Of a DNA stretch of 64,000 nucleotides, positions 1-8,661 are shown one piece after another. This stretch comes from Pseudanabaena sp. ABRG5-3. Lineage in GTDB: Bacteria > Cyanobacteriota > Cyanobacteriia > Pseudanabaenales > Pseudanabaenaceae. The notes under the pieces were generated by a model. It had not been told where the DNA came from. It did no database searches and saw only the letters and a list, made by a program, of their open reading frames with translations. A program made the translations under genes and the position numbers. The stretch is from contig NZ_AP017561.1 of assembly GCF_003967015.1 (NCBI RefSeq), positions 62,001 to 126,000 on the forward strand. Reading direction: 5' to 3'. Every line of letters starts with the position of its first letter. Position 1 is the first letter of the stretch.

Positions 1-262
1 AAATCGTCGCGTAAATCGAGACTGGGAAGCCTTAATCCAGCGAAATCCTGAAAACGCTAGACGTTGCTACAAAGACCTAGAGACAGCAGCAATAACGAGA
101 CAGCCTGGACGGGTATTTCCGTTAAAAGGCAAAAAATATAGAGGTGTATGGGAATATGAAGTAACTGGGGGAGATAGAGTGTTTTATGTTCCCGATGAAA
201 CTCAATTAAAAGTAGTTGTTTTCTACGCTGGAAAGCATATTCAACCTGCTCCTACACCTTAA
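1..262 (+). CDS. RelE/HigB-like toxin, 5' truncated by window edge
   Basis: The frame is open from base 2 to the TAA at 260-262 and gives about 86 residues with no start in the window. The C-terminal pattern (RVFPLKGK..RGVWEYEV, then DRVFYV and VVVFYAGKHI) looks like the compact beta-sheet core of RelE/ParE-superfamily mRNA interferases. In that fold, Arg/Tyr/His residues near the C-terminus usually matter for activity. The partner antitoxin, if there is one, would lie upstream outside the window. It ends 14 bp before the stop of the convergent topoisomerase gene. The family is inferred from pattern only; a small basic protein of another family is possible. Confidence 0.5.
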   Translation, partial: NRRVNRDWEALIQRNPENARRCYKDLETAAITRQPGRVFPLKGKKYRGVWEYEVTGGDRVFYVPDETQLKVVVFYAGKHIQPAPTP

Positions 263-276
263 TCATGTCCTGCTTA

Positions 277-2547
277 TCAAGACAACTTTTTCGGACTAGG
301 CTTAGCCACTTTACTCGATGATCGCTTTAGCTTTCCCTGAGTAGTTTTCTTCTCCTTACTCGTTGAAGCTTTACCCAAATTCGGCTTAGCCGCCTCATCC
401 AGATCACCAAACTTTTTCGACCACCACTTCTCCTGAGAAGACCAGAAAAAGACCACATCCGCATGATCCTTGCGTTGCCGCGCCTGAACATCCGCACACT
501 TCAACATCACCTTATCCACACCATCCTTAGTATAGGGAAACTTAGCCAAAGGCTTACCACAGACAGGACAAGCAAAACTAGTAACCTCCGCCGTCACTGC
601 ATTCTCACCCTTCGGTTGAGGAATCTCCCACTGATTACGGCGATCGCTCCAAAACATCACCAGATTCTCACAGCCATGCTCACACTTGAGAAAATGCCCA
701 CCACTCACCTTCTTAGAAGGAATCTTACTGAGAGGATGATTACAAGCAGGACAAGCCACATCCGAAAGCTCATTTTTGCGATCGCTTGGCTGTAAATCCG
801 CACCGAGATTCGTATAAGCCCGCGCCAACATCGGCTGAAAATAAGACTGATGCCAACCAATCAAATAACTCTGCCACTCCAACTTACCCACCGAGATTTC
901 ATCCAAAGTCGTCTCCATCCCTGCGGTAAAATCGGCTCTGAGTAGATCGGGAAAAGTTTTATGCAACACATCATCCGTAGACATCCCCAAAGCCGAAGGT
1001 TCGAGAACCTTACCCTTGAGTAACACATAGGTTCTATCCTTTAGCGTCTTGACGATCGCCGCAAACGTACTCGGTCTACCCACACCCTGACGCTCTAACA
1101 CCTGTACTAACTTCGCCTCGCTATACCGAGCAGGAGGCTGAGTTTGTTTCTGAGTAAACCCTGCATTCGCCAAAGCCAAGGTCTGACCGCTTGTTAAAGC
1201 AGGAATATGTTTATCCTTACTCAAATCATTCCAATAGCGCGTATAACCCGCAAAGGTGAGAATACTGCCCCTAGTCTGCCAGAGCGTCGAACCAGCTTGA
1301 ATAATCACCCGACTTTTTTGAATCAAAGCATTCGCACATTGAGAAGCCACGGCTCTGCGCCAGATTAACTCATAGAGTTGATGTTGTTTGGCACTGAGAT
1401 GGTCTCTTACCGTTTTTGGAGTAATACTCAAATATGTAGGACGAATCGCTTCATGGGCAGATTGAGCATTCGCCTGTTCGCGATGACGAGTAGTTTTCTT
1501 AGGCACATTATCAGGATCGTGTTTTGATAGCCATTCCTTCACCTCAGCACAAAACTCAGGCGCTAAGCTAGTGCTATCAGTGCGGTGATAGGTAATCAAA
1601 CCCTTACGACCGTTCGGTAAATCGACACCCTCAAATAACTCTTGAGCCACCTTCATTGTCTCTTCAGGCGATAGCCCTAATCTCACAGAAGCAGCTTGCT
1701 GGAGCGAACTGGTGATGAAAGGCGGCAATGGTGATTTCTGAGCAGTGACACCCGTAGCTTCACGAACAACATGGGGATGATTACGCGCCACTTGAATAAT
1801 TCTTGCAGCTTCTGCTTCTGACAATACTCGTTTTGACTCAACCGTGGATTCCGCATTCACTTCCGCCGCATCATCGGTGACATCCTGATCGTCAAGCACA
1901 GGTTCAATCTCACTACTACCCGCATAAAAAGCGGTGAAGCCTTCAGCATATTCCGTCCATACCGACCAGTAAGTAATCGGTACAAAGGCATTAATCTCCC
2001 GTTCGCGCTGACAGACGATGTGCAAAGCCACCGACTGCACCCGACCCGCCGAGCTACCGCCACTTGTCCGCCGTACTAAAGGCGAAACCTTGAATCCAAT
2101 CAACCTGTCTAAACATTGTCTCGCTCTCTGAGCCGAAATCAGGTTCAAATCTAACTGATGAGCATTGGCGATCGCAGCTTTAACCGCCGTGGGCGTAATC
2201 TGGTTATAGACAGCCCGCTTAGGATTACGCAGATGCAATTGCTGTTGTAAATGCCAAGCAATCCCCTCACCCTCGCGATCGCCATCGGTAGCCAGCACCA
2301 CTTCTGAAGCATTCTTTACAGCAGCACGAAGTTTGGAGACTACCTGTTGCCCTTTACCTTCCGTCAATTGATAGCGACATTCAATTTTGTTGGTATCCTT
2401 GTGCATGGTAAAGCCCAAGCTATCTTCACCATCTTTGGCAAGTTCCGTAAAATGACCAAAGGAAGCTTCCACTTGCCATTCACTGCCGAGGATGGCTTGA
2501 ATGGTTTTGCATTTAGATGGAGATTCAACGAGTAACAGCTTTTTCAT
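277..2547 (-). CDS. topA: DNA topoisomerase I (type IA), 756 aa
   Basis: Type IA topoisomerases relax negative supercoils through a 5'-phosphotyrosine intermediate. The TOPRIM metal-binding domain is clear: Glu8 in LVESPSK and Asp88/Asp90/Glu92 in TDGDREGE. It is followed by ARQCLDRLIGF (about 142-152), SAGRVQSVAL (166-175) and the active-site Tyr320 in ITYHRTDS. The C-terminus carries two Cys4 zinc-ribbon units (CPACNHPL...KCEHGC and CPVCGKPL...) and a Lys/Ser-rich tail. At 756 residues it is shorter than a typical chromosomal cyanobacterial TopA, and it lies next to a type IV secretion cluster, so I infer a mobile-element copy rather than the housekeeping one. The ATG start fixes the TOPRIM strand beginning MKKLLLVESP. 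It is divergent from the DUF1016 gene across 93 bp. Confidence 0.9.
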   Translation of the reverse strand: MKKLLLVESPSKCKTIQAILGSEWQVEASFGHFTELAKDGEDSLGFTMHKDTNKIECRYQLTEGKGQQVVSKLRAAVKNASEVVLATDGDREGEGIAWHLQQQLHLRNPKRAVYNQITPTAVKAAIANAHQLDLNLISAQRARQCLDRLIGFKVSPLVRRTSGGSSAGRVQSVALHIVCQREREINAFVPITYWSVWTEYAEGFTAFYAGSSEIEPVLDDQDVTDDAAEVNAESTVESKRVLSEAEAARIIQVARNHPHVVREATGVTAQKSPLPPFITSSLQQAASVRLGLSPEETMKVAQELFEGVDLPNGRKGLITYHRTDSTSLAPEFCAEVKEWLSKHDPDNVPKKTTRHREQANAQSAHEAIRPTYLSITPKTVRDHLSAKQHQLYELIWRRAVASQCANALIQKSRVIIQAGSTLWQTRGSILTFAGYTRYWNDLSKDKHIPALTSGQTLALANAGFTQKQTQPPARYSEAKLVQVLERQGVGRPSTFAAIVKTLKDRTYVLLKGKVLEPSALGMSTDDVLHKTFPDLLRADFTAGMETTLDEISVGKLEWQSYLIGWHQSYFQPMLARAYTNLGADLQPSDRKNELSDVACPACNHPLSKIPSKKVSGGHFLKCEHGCENLVMFWSDRRNQWEIPQPKGENAVTAEVTSFACPVCGKPLAKFPYTKDGVDKVMLKCADVQARQRKDHADVVFFWSSQEKWWSKKFGDLDEAAKPNLGKASTSKEKKTTQGKLKRSSSKVAKPSPKKLS

Positions 2548-2609
2548 ATTTTTGTACCTGTGTAAACTTTATCTTGAATCTGGCTTAACTTTCATTTCTA
2601 GGATTGGGG

Positions 2610-2615
2610 TATACT
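2610..2615 (+). promoter_or_regulatory. Possible -10 box (TATACT) in the divergent intergenic region
   Basis: TATACT lies 25 bp upstream of the plus-strand ATG at 2641, in the 93-bp gap shared with the divergent topoisomerase gene. A weak TTAACT at 2585-2590 could be the -35 box, but the 19-bp spacing is long. This is a sequence match only. Confidence 0.25.
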
Positions 2616-2640
2616 GTCATCCCAGACTAACAGCTAATTT

Positions 2641-3648
2641 ATGAGTGATCTAATCGATTCCTATCAGCAATTAATCGATCGCATTGGTGAATGCTTGGTA
2701 CAGGGGCAGCAACGAGCCTTTGAGCAGGTTAATACGCTTTTGGTAGAAACCTATTGGCAAATTGGACAGTACATCGTGGAGTTTGAGCAGAAGGGGAATG
2801 AGAGAGCGGAATATGGCTCAAGGTTGTTAACTCAATTATCGCGGGATTTGAAAACAGCTTATGGCAAGGGATTTAGTCGCCGTAATGTCTTGGATATGCG
2901 CCGCTTTTATGTTAGCTATCCAAAATGGCAGATGGTGTCTGCCAAATTAGGTTGGTCGCATTACACGGAGCTTTTGGCGATTTCAGATGATTTAGCAAGA
3001 TCGTTTTACGAGCAGCAATGCATACGCGATCGCTGGAGTGTGAGGGAATTAAAGCGCCAAAAGGATTCGGCTTTGTTTGAACGAGTTGCCATGAGTAAGG
3101 ATCGAGCAGAGATTTTGGCATTGGCTCAGAAAGGACAGATTATTGAGTCAGCGCAGGATGTGGTGAAAGATCCCTATGTATTTGAGTTCTTGGATTTGCC
3201 AGATCGCAATTACCAAGAGAGTGAATTAGAAAATCGGTTGATTGTGCAATTAGAGAAGTTCTTACTAGAACTGGGAAAGGGATTTGCATTTATTGGGCAA
3301 CAGTACCGAATTACCTTAAATAACACGCATTTTTATGTTGATTTAGTGTTTTATCACCGTATTTTGAAATGTTTTGTCTTAATTGACTTGAAAACAAGGG
3401 CGGTGCGGCATGAGGATATAGGACAGATGAATATGTATCTAAACTATTTTCGCGCCGAAGAGAATATGGAAGACGATAATGAACCGATTGGCATCGTGTT
3501 GGCGCGAGATAAGGATGAGATTTTAGTAGAGTATGCCACGGGAGGAATTTCCAATCAGCTTTTTGTATCGAGATATCAGCTTTATCTGCCCGATGCCGAG
3601 GCTTTAAAGCAGGAGCTAAGGAGGCTTTTGGATGAAAGCGAGAATTAA
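2641..3648 (+). CDS. DUF1016 (YhcG-type) PD-(D/E)XK nuclease-domain protein, 335 aa
   Basis: The N-terminal helical half (about 1-160; VETYWQIGQYI, GFSRRNVLDMRRFY) matches the DUF1016 N-terminal domain. The C-terminal half (about 175-330) has the PD-(D/E)XK layout FYVDLVFYH then FVLIDLKT, giving Asp234, Asp249 and Lys251 as candidate metal-binding and catalytic residues. Members are widespread in mobile DNA and often sit near restriction or defence loci; they are predicted nucleases with no settled role. The length is normal for the family. It stands alone, with a 240-bp AT-rich gap before the CBASS operon. I infer defence or mobile-element cargo, and no cognate methylase is visible. Confidence 0.85.
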   Translation: MSDLIDSYQQLIDRIGECLVQGQQRAFEQVNTLLVETYWQIGQYIVEFEQKGNERAEYGSRLLTQLSRDLKTAYGKGFSRRNVLDMRRFYVSYPKWQMVSAKLGWSHYTELLAISDDLARSFYEQQCIRDRWSVRELKRQKDSALFERVAMSKDRAEILALAQKGQIIESAQDVVKDPYVFEFLDLPDRNYQESELENRLIVQLEKFLLELGKGFAFIGQQYRITLNNTHFYVDLVFYHRILKCFVLIDLKTRAVRHEDIGQMNMYLNYFRAEENMEDDNEPIGIVLARDKDEILVEYATGGISNQLFVSRYQLYLPDAEALKQELRRLLDESEN

Positions 3649-3888
3649 TAATTTGTCAGCCCGAAAAGTTAAAGGTGTTAAATAATATAGTTTTTCACAT
3701 AAAATAACTATTGATGATAAATTAAAGTATGTGTTAACTAGGATTAAGGAATATTTCAAAAATATAACTAAGAATCCTCTAACCAGATAAATAAAAAATT
3801 GAGTAGTATTTTAGCAAAATTTATGCATTAGCCGATTTCTATATGCCACCTACTACTTATGGGACAAAATCCTTCATAATTACTATAT

Positions 3889-4491
3889 ATGGCTAAAATA
3901 CTTAAAAATCATGAAAAACTACTTGTTACTAATAAATTGGATCAACACGTCTTAGTTCTTTTAAGTGGTGGAATAGATTCATGTGCTTGCGTTTCTTATT
4001 ACATAGCGCAAGGATCATCAGTAAGTGCTTTGTTTATTGATTATGGTCAAATTTCTAGTCAAAGAGAGGCTGACGCTGCATTAAAAATTTGTGAGAATTA
4101 TAATATCTCACTAGATAAAGTCACAATTTCTGGATTTAAATCATTCTCGGATGGCTATATCCTTGGGAGAAACTCATTACTTTTACATACTGCCATAATG
4201 AGTTTTCGTCATGCTACAGGTATTATTGCTTTAGGTGTCCATTCTGGAACTAATTATAGCGACTGTTCGCAGGAATTTATTAAGGTTATGCAAGCATCTT
4301 TTGATATCTATACAGATGGCTGTATCCAAATTGGAACACCTTTCATAAAATTTAATAAGCTTGATATTTGGAATTATTGCAAGTCCGAAAATATTCCCGT
4401 TCAATTAACTTATAGCTGTGAGCTTGGCAGAGATCAGCCTTGTGGAAAGTGTCTATCTTGTAAGGACTTAGAGGCACTCTATGCTAGCTAG
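3889..4491 (+). CDS. cap9: QueC-like 7-cyano-7-deazaguanine synthase homologue of type IV CBASS, 200 aa
   Basis: This is an adenine-alpha-hydrolase/PP-loop enzyme. It has LLSGGIDS (PP-loop, 26-31), GRNSLLL (93-99), GVHSGTNYSDC (116-126) and four zinc-type Cys (C177, C185, C188, C191; CELGRDQPCGKCLSC). Housekeeping QueC turns 7-carboxy-7-deazaguanine into preQ0 for tRNA and DNA modification. This copy is somewhat short, no queD/queE/queF lies nearby, and its stop overlaps the next start by 11 bp. With a TGT-like protein, a CD-NTase and a SLATT protein downstream, it fits the ancillary Cap9 of type IV CBASS. I recall recent reports that such enzymes conjugate a deazaguanine base to the CD-NTase N-terminus; I could not verify this here. 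Confidence 0.85.
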   Translation: MAKILKNHEKLLVTNKLDQHVLVLLSGGIDSCACVSYYIAQGSSVSALFIDYGQISSQREADAALKICENYNISLDKVTISGFKSFSDGYILGRNSLLLHTAIMSFRHATGIIALGVHSGTNYSDCSQEFIKVMQASFDIYTDGCIQIGTPFIKFNKLDIWNYCKSENIPVQLTYSCELGRDQPCGKCLSCKDLEALYAS

Positions 4492-5476
4492 AAGTTCTAA
4501 ATTACGGCATCCATCAGGTGTAACTATTACAACACCAATTCTTGTACCCTCTTTCTCCAGCAAAGGCTTCAGTTTTAATGAAGATAGAACATCAGAGATT
4601 ACAGCTATTATTAAGACTGCTTCCGAATGGCTAACTGAGACAGCGCTTGTTAGTGCTCATGACTGCCACTATAAGTATGTTCCGTTAGATTTTTATTCTG
4701 CTGTAGAGCTATGTTTTGTTGATAGCGGTGGTTATGAAAAGAATAACGACTATGACTTATCAACTGTTTATGCAAGTGGCGGATCAGATTTTATGTGGAA
4801 TGAAGATTTACTCATAAACGTCTATGATTCTTTACCTTCAGATAGTTCTTTTGTTTTGGTTAGTTATGATCTTATGGGACAACCAATTACCAAACAAATC
4901 GAGAGTGCTAGAGAATTATTAGCTAAGTATAGAACTAACCTTTGCACTATTTTAGTAAAACGCGAGAAACCTTCTCAAAGATACATAGATATACAGTCGG
5001 TATTGCGACATACTAATGCTCTAGGGGACTTTGATATAGTTGGTCTTACTGAGAAAGAGCTTGGCAAATCTATCTTAGATAGAATGTATAATATTGCTAG
5101 AGTTCGAGAAGAGTTGGATAGAGATGGAATTAAAGCACCGATTCATATTTTTGGAAGTTTAGATCCAGTAACAACCATACTTTATTTTTTGTCTGGGGCA
5201 GAGATATTTGATGGGTTAACATGGCTAAGATATTCATATTATGATGGTGTAGCCACCTACCCTCATAATTATGGCGCTATAAAAATGGGAATACACCAAC
5301 AGGATGACACCGTTAGGGCAAAGTCTTTTATCGACAATATACACTATCTACAGGATTTAACATTTCAGATGAGAAATTACTTACTTGATAGCGATTTTTC
5401 TAAGTTTAAATATCACTCCGACTTTTTCAAGGAATCATATAATAGTCTGTGTTCTAAATTAGGAGGATTAAGATAA
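4481..5476 (+). CDS. cap10: tRNA-guanine transglycosylase-like protein of type IV CBASS, 331 aa
   Basis: The TIM-barrel start LRHPSGVTITTPILVPSFS resembles the TGT opening, and FVDSGGYE (79-86) matches the TGT segment with the first catalytic Asp (TDSGG), here Asp81. VSYDLMGQ near residue 130 and HIFGSLDP near 224 are further barrel-strand signatures. The CxCxxC zinc motif of bacterial Tgt is absent, and the protein is some 45 residues shorter than Tgt. It therefore probably does not act on tRNA in the usual way. It is sandwiched between the QueC-like gene (11-bp overlap) and the CD-NTase gene (1-bp overlap). I infer the Cap10 accessory of type IV CBASS. A DNA transglycosylase of the DpdA type is less likely, because no other dpd genes are present. 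Confidence 0.8.
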   Translation: MLARSSKLRHPSGVTITTPILVPSFSSKGFSFNEDRTSEITAIIKTASEWLTETALVSAHDCHYKYVPLDFYSAVELCFVDSGGYEKNNDYDLSTVYASGGSDFMWNEDLLINVYDSLPSDSSFVLVSYDLMGQPITKQIESARELLAKYRTNLCTILVKREKPSQRYIDIQSVLRHTNALGDFDIVGLTEKELGKSILDRMYNIARVREELDRDGIKAPIHIFGSLDPVTTILYFLSGAEIFDGLTWLRYSYYDGVATYPHNYGAIKMGIHQQDDTVRAKSFIDNIHYLQDLTFQMRNYLLDSDFSKFKYHSDFFKESYNSLCSKLGGLR

Positions 5477-6387
5477 TGGGTGGCTCTGGTGGTGGATTTT
5501 TTTCTAACTCTGATATTACAAAGGAACTTCGTGAGGCTGAAGCCCAAACAAAAAATGAGCAGTTTGAATCACAGATTTCTGGAATTATAAACTCACTTTT
5601 AGCGGACTACAATAATCGAGATGTCTTATTAATTAGAGGACATCTCGATACTATAAAAAATGCGCTTGAAAGGGAGATAGATGGAACTATAGATATAGTG
5701 TATGGTGGGTCTGTCGCAAAGCATACTTATGTTGATGGTATAAGTGATATTGATGCTTTAGTCTTGATTGATCAATCTGATCTGGCAGATAAGTCTCCTG
5801 CGGATGTTAAGAAATATTTTTTTGAAAGGCTTCAAACAAGATTCCCAAAAACTCAGATTGCACAAGGGAATTTAGCCGTTACAGTAATATTTAGAGATGC
5901 AGAAATTCAATTATTACCTGCTATTAGGCATGAATCAGGGTTTAAGATAGCTGATTTTACTGGTAATAACTGGTCTGCTATAAAACCAAGAGAGTTTACA
6001 ACCTTACTGACAGAGGTTAATCAAAGTAACAGTGGAAAGGTTGTTCCAACTATTAAATTAGCAAAATCCATACTGTCAGAACTGCCTAAAAGTCAACGTT
6101 TAAGTGGTTATCATGCTGAAGCTATTGCTGTAGAAATATTTCAAAGATACCAAGGTGACAGAAGAACGAAAGATATGTTGAAATACTTTTTCGATGAAGC
6201 ATCAAAATTAGTACTTCGCCCTATTAGGGACAAGACTGGTCAATCTATGCATGTAGACGATTATCTTGGTTCCCAAAATAGTGCAGATCGGGTTAAAATT
6301 TCTAAGTCTTTAGATAGAATTAGTAGAAGAATGAAGAATGCTGACGGGGCACAATCAATTGATCAATGGAATGATATTTTGGATTAG
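5476..6387 (+). CDS. cdnE-like: CBASS oligonucleotide cyclase (CD-NTase), 303 aa
   Basis: The nucleotidyltransferase core is plain: YGGSVAKHT (76-84, Gly78-Ser79) and SDIDALVLI with Asp91 and Asp93, then AEIQLLPAI placing the third acidic residue at Glu143 (or Asp141). The C-terminal half is the helical OAS-like substrate domain. CD-NTases make cyclic di- or trinucleotides on phage infection to fire an effector. The N-terminus is MGGSGGGFFSNSD; after Met removal it exposes Gly, which suits a substrate for the N-terminal modification reported for type IV CBASS. A strong GGAGG sits 9 bp before the ATG and fixes this Gly-rich start. The effector gene follows after 2 bp. The clade is not assigned, so the symbol is only indicative. 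Confidence 0.88.
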   Translation: MGGSGGGFFSNSDITKELREAEAQTKNEQFESQISGIINSLLADYNNRDVLLIRGHLDTIKNALEREIDGTIDIVYGGSVAKHTYVDGISDIDALVLIDQSDLADKSPADVKKYFFERLQTRFPKTQIAQGNLAVTVIFRDAEIQLLPAIRHESGFKIADFTGNNWSAIKPREFTTLLTEVNQSNSGKVVPTIKLAKSILSELPKSQRLSGYHAEAIAVEIFQRYQGDRRTKDMLKYFFDEASKLVLRPIRDKTGQSMHVDDYLGSQNSADRVKISKSLDRISRRMKNADGAQSIDQWNDILD

Positions 6388-6389
6388 TT

Positions 6390-6962
6390 ATGGATATAGA
6401 AGAACTTAAGCATCATCATCGGATTATTGATATGATGCTGTCGATGCATTCTAAACTGCGAGATGACAATCAGAGAATAGCTTTGATGGTTAATTTACTT
6501 CTCCTATGTTCATCCGTTATTCTTAGCACACTGGTATTTATAGATCCGAGTATTCTAAAATTTATAAAAATTGATCCTCAACTTTCTCAAATTGCTATAG
6601 GCATATGTTCTACTATAGTTTTTCTTATTTCAATAGTTGAACTGCGAGTAGATTGGAAAGAAAAATCAGAGAGACACGGACAAGCTTGTAAAGTTTTAAG
6701 TAAGCTAAAAGCAGATTCTAGAGAGCTTCTTAAATCAAATAGTCAGCCAGATCCACAACTTGTAGCCGAGCAATGTAAAGTATGCGCTCAATCACTCTCA
6801 ACTTTACCTAATATTCCTGATAACAAATTCCCAAGTCTAAAAGCCTATCATAAGGCAAAAGTTGAATTAAGTAAGTTTATAGATTTACATCCAACTGTAC
6901 CCGTTTGGATACTACGAATAGTCTTATTATTTCATGGAATTAAAAAGCTCTTCTTTGGATAA
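6390..6962 (+). CDS. SLATT-domain membrane effector, 190 aa
   Basis: There are two transmembrane helices (about 31-52, LMVNLLLLCSSVILSTLVF; and about 67-85, IAIGICSTIVFLISIVEL). A conserved helical stretch follows (RVDWKEKSERHGQACKVLSKL), then a C-terminal amphipathic tail: the SLATT arrangement. SLATT proteins are predicted pore-forming effectors of nucleotide-signalling defence systems. The gene starts 2 bp after the CD-NTase stop and ends the operon, as expected for the executioner. I infer that a cyclic oligonucleotide from the CD-NTase triggers inner-membrane damage. No other effector is encoded here. Confidence 0.8.
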   Translation: MDIEELKHHHRIIDMMLSMHSKLRDDNQRIALMVNLLLLCSSVILSTLVFIDPSILKFIKIDPQLSQIAIGICSTIVFLISIVELRVDWKEKSERHGQACKVLSKLKADSRELLKSNSQPDPQLVAEQCKVCAQSLSTLPNIPDNKFPSLKAYHKAKVELSKFIDLHPTVPVWILRIVLLFHGIKKLFFG

Positions 6963-6993
6963 TTTTATCCTAATTCAAATAGTCGCTATATCA

Positions 6994-7791
6994 CTAGATC
7001 GAATTTAAGGGTGGCTTCACAATCGGAGGACTTGCAGAATTGGGATTGCTTACATTATTCGTAGCAACAGGAGCGATCGCTTTCGGTATTTCCGTAGGTG
7101 CAAGCAGATTGCCATAACTGCCAATACTTGCCAAGCGCTGCCATTCATCGGCGGGATTTTTAGCTTCAGGTGAACTCGCCGCAAAGTTACGAGGCGGAAG
7201 CATCATAGGTGTGGGCTGTGACATCACCTGTCGCATCGGTATTGGCTCAAGGGGCGGAGCCGATAGGTTCCTTACGGGTGAGACGGATGGGAGATCGGCA
7301 GACTGGACGGGATTGGCTTCTAACTTGTCTTTAGAATCAGCTTTAGAAGCCAATGCATCTGACTTGGGTAGATTGACTGGACGCAGTGTTTTCGATTTAC
7401 CCGCAGAAAGCTGACTACCTAAAGCTAAATCTGTTTTGAACTTGGCAATTTCGGCATCCTTAGGATCGGCTGTCGAGGTCAGGGCAAGCTTTTCATCACT
7501 GGATTTAGCGGTTAATTGCTTCGCACTAGATGGCGACATAATGCTATTCATGAATAGCCCCACCAGCAAAAATCCTAGAGAACCAACCCCACCAACTAAA
7601 GCCATCTTAGAAAAAGGACTACCAACAATACCCCTAATTGTCCGATGTTGCTCTGGATCTGGGTCTTCACTAAAATCATCGATTGCCAAGCCCGCATCAT
7701 TGGTGACATCGGCTTGAAACCCCGTTAACTGAGCAAAGTCAATTTCATCGGTTACGCTTGCTGATTGTGGTTCTGGAACTTTGCTAATCAT
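6994..7791 (-). CDS. TM-anchored Pro-rich protein of the transfer cluster (VirB10-N-like), 265 aa
   Basis: An acidic N-terminal cytoplasmic part (about 1-60) precedes one transmembrane helix (about 65-88, MALVGGVGSLGFLLVGLF). A long Pro/Ser/Ala-rich low-complexity tail follows to the end. That is the layout of the N-terminal and periplasmic linker parts of VirB10/TrbI, but the C-terminal beta-barrel domain is missing. Either the gene is truncated or it is a separate family. It is the last gene of the minus-strand transfer cluster. I chose the ATG at 7791, which has AAGGAG at good spacing, over the GTG one codon upstream. The function is inferred from position and topology. Confidence 0.55.
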   Translation of the reverse strand: MISKVPEPQSASVTDEIDFAQLTGFQADVTNDAGLAIDDFSEDPDPEQHRTIRGIVGSPFSKMALVGGVGSLGFLLVGLFMNSIMSPSSAKQLTAKSSDEKLALTSTADPKDAEIAKFKTDLALGSQLSAGKSKTLRPVNLPKSDALASKADSKDKLEANPVQSADLPSVSPVRNLSAPPLEPIPMRQVMSQPTPMMLPPRNFAASSPEAKNPADEWQRLASIGSYGNLLAPTEIPKAIAPVATNNVSNPNSASPPIVKPPLNSI

Positions 7792-7822
7792 CACAACTCC
7801 TTGAAGTATCGACAGGGAAAAG

Positions 7823-8656
7823 TTATTTCAAATCATTTCGGGTGAGATCCCGCATGGCATAGATTTCTAGCCCAGAGGATCTCACTTTAAAAATGGCTTG
7901 CTCCAGAGGTGAAGCATCGGCTTTCAGATTTGGCACATCGATCGCCTGAATAAAGATTTCCTTGTTAAAGGGAACCGATTCGCCCACTTGATTGAGGGGA
8001 CTAAAAGTAACCAGATTTGCGACGAGATTGACTTTCCACTTCCCTTTCTCAATCTCTTCAGGAGCCGTAATCGTCTGCGGTACTAAAATTACCTTGCTGC
8101 CACCTGAGAAAACTTCTATTGGTGTGAGTTCCGCGATCGATGAGAGCAATCCCTTACGGAAGTCTTCGGAAAAAGCAAAGCTAGCTTGCCATGCCGTGGT
8201 AGTGATTTTCTTTTTCAAGCCCTTGTCCGCCGTAACTTCCACGCCAGTATCTAAAAGCGGCTTCCCATTTTGACTAGCATCAGAGGGCAGTTCCCCCGTC
8301 CACGTCATCAGTGCCATCACCTGCTGGGTGACAAACTGCTTCACCACTTCAGGAGATCTGGTTTTATTCTCGCTGGCGATCGCCGTAATTGCTTTCCCTC
8401 CCGACAACTGGACGAGCGTAGGCGGTTTCTGGGAAGCAAGGGAGGCATAGGCTCCAATCAGCGCCATCAGCCCTAAACTATTGAGCGCCGATAAGCCAAG
8501 TATGCCGAACAAAATCGATACCACCAGTACGTCTTTAGGAGTTTTGGCTTTACTACTGTTGGATAGACCAGCAGGAATAAAGCGATGGAAAGCATTAGTT
8601 TCATCTGTTTCTGGTTTTGTTTCTGTATTCACTTCTGGATTTGAATATGAGTTCAT
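7823..8656 (-). CDS. VirB8-like bitopic inner-membrane protein, 277 aa
   Basis: A polar N-terminus of about 40 residues is followed by one transmembrane segment (about 43-70, VLVVSILFGILGLSALNSLGLMALIGAY). The rest is a soluble extracytoplasmic domain of about 200 residues ending in DLTRNDLK. This topology and its place after the VirB6-like gene match VirB8, a scaffold of the type IV secretion inner-membrane complex with an NTF2-like periplasmic fold. No sequence signature is strong enough for firm assignment. It starts 5 bp after the stop of the upstream VirB6-like gene, so it is co-transcribed. Confidence 0.5.
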   Translation of the reverse strand: MNSYSNPEVNTETKPETDETNAFHRFIPAGLSNSSKAKTPKDVLVVSILFGILGLSALNSLGLMALIGAYASLASQKPPTLVQLSGGKAITAIASENKTRSPEVVKQFVTQQVMALMTWTGELPSDASQNGKPLLDTGVEVTADKGLKKKITTTAWQASFAFSEDFRKGLLSSIAELTPIEVFSGGSKVILVPQTITAPEEIEKGKWKVNLVANLVTFSPLNQVGESVPFNKEIFIQAIDVPNLKADASPLEQAIFKVRSSGLEIYAMRDLTRNDLK

Positions 8657-8661
8657 GGGGA

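Noticed and set aside
3889-5476. Dpd-type DNA 7-deazaguanine modification system or queuosine pathway
   Set aside because: Only QueC- and TGT-like genes are present, with no queD/E/F, dpdB or other dpd genes. The next gene is a CD-NTase followed by a SLATT effector, which fits type IV CBASS far better.
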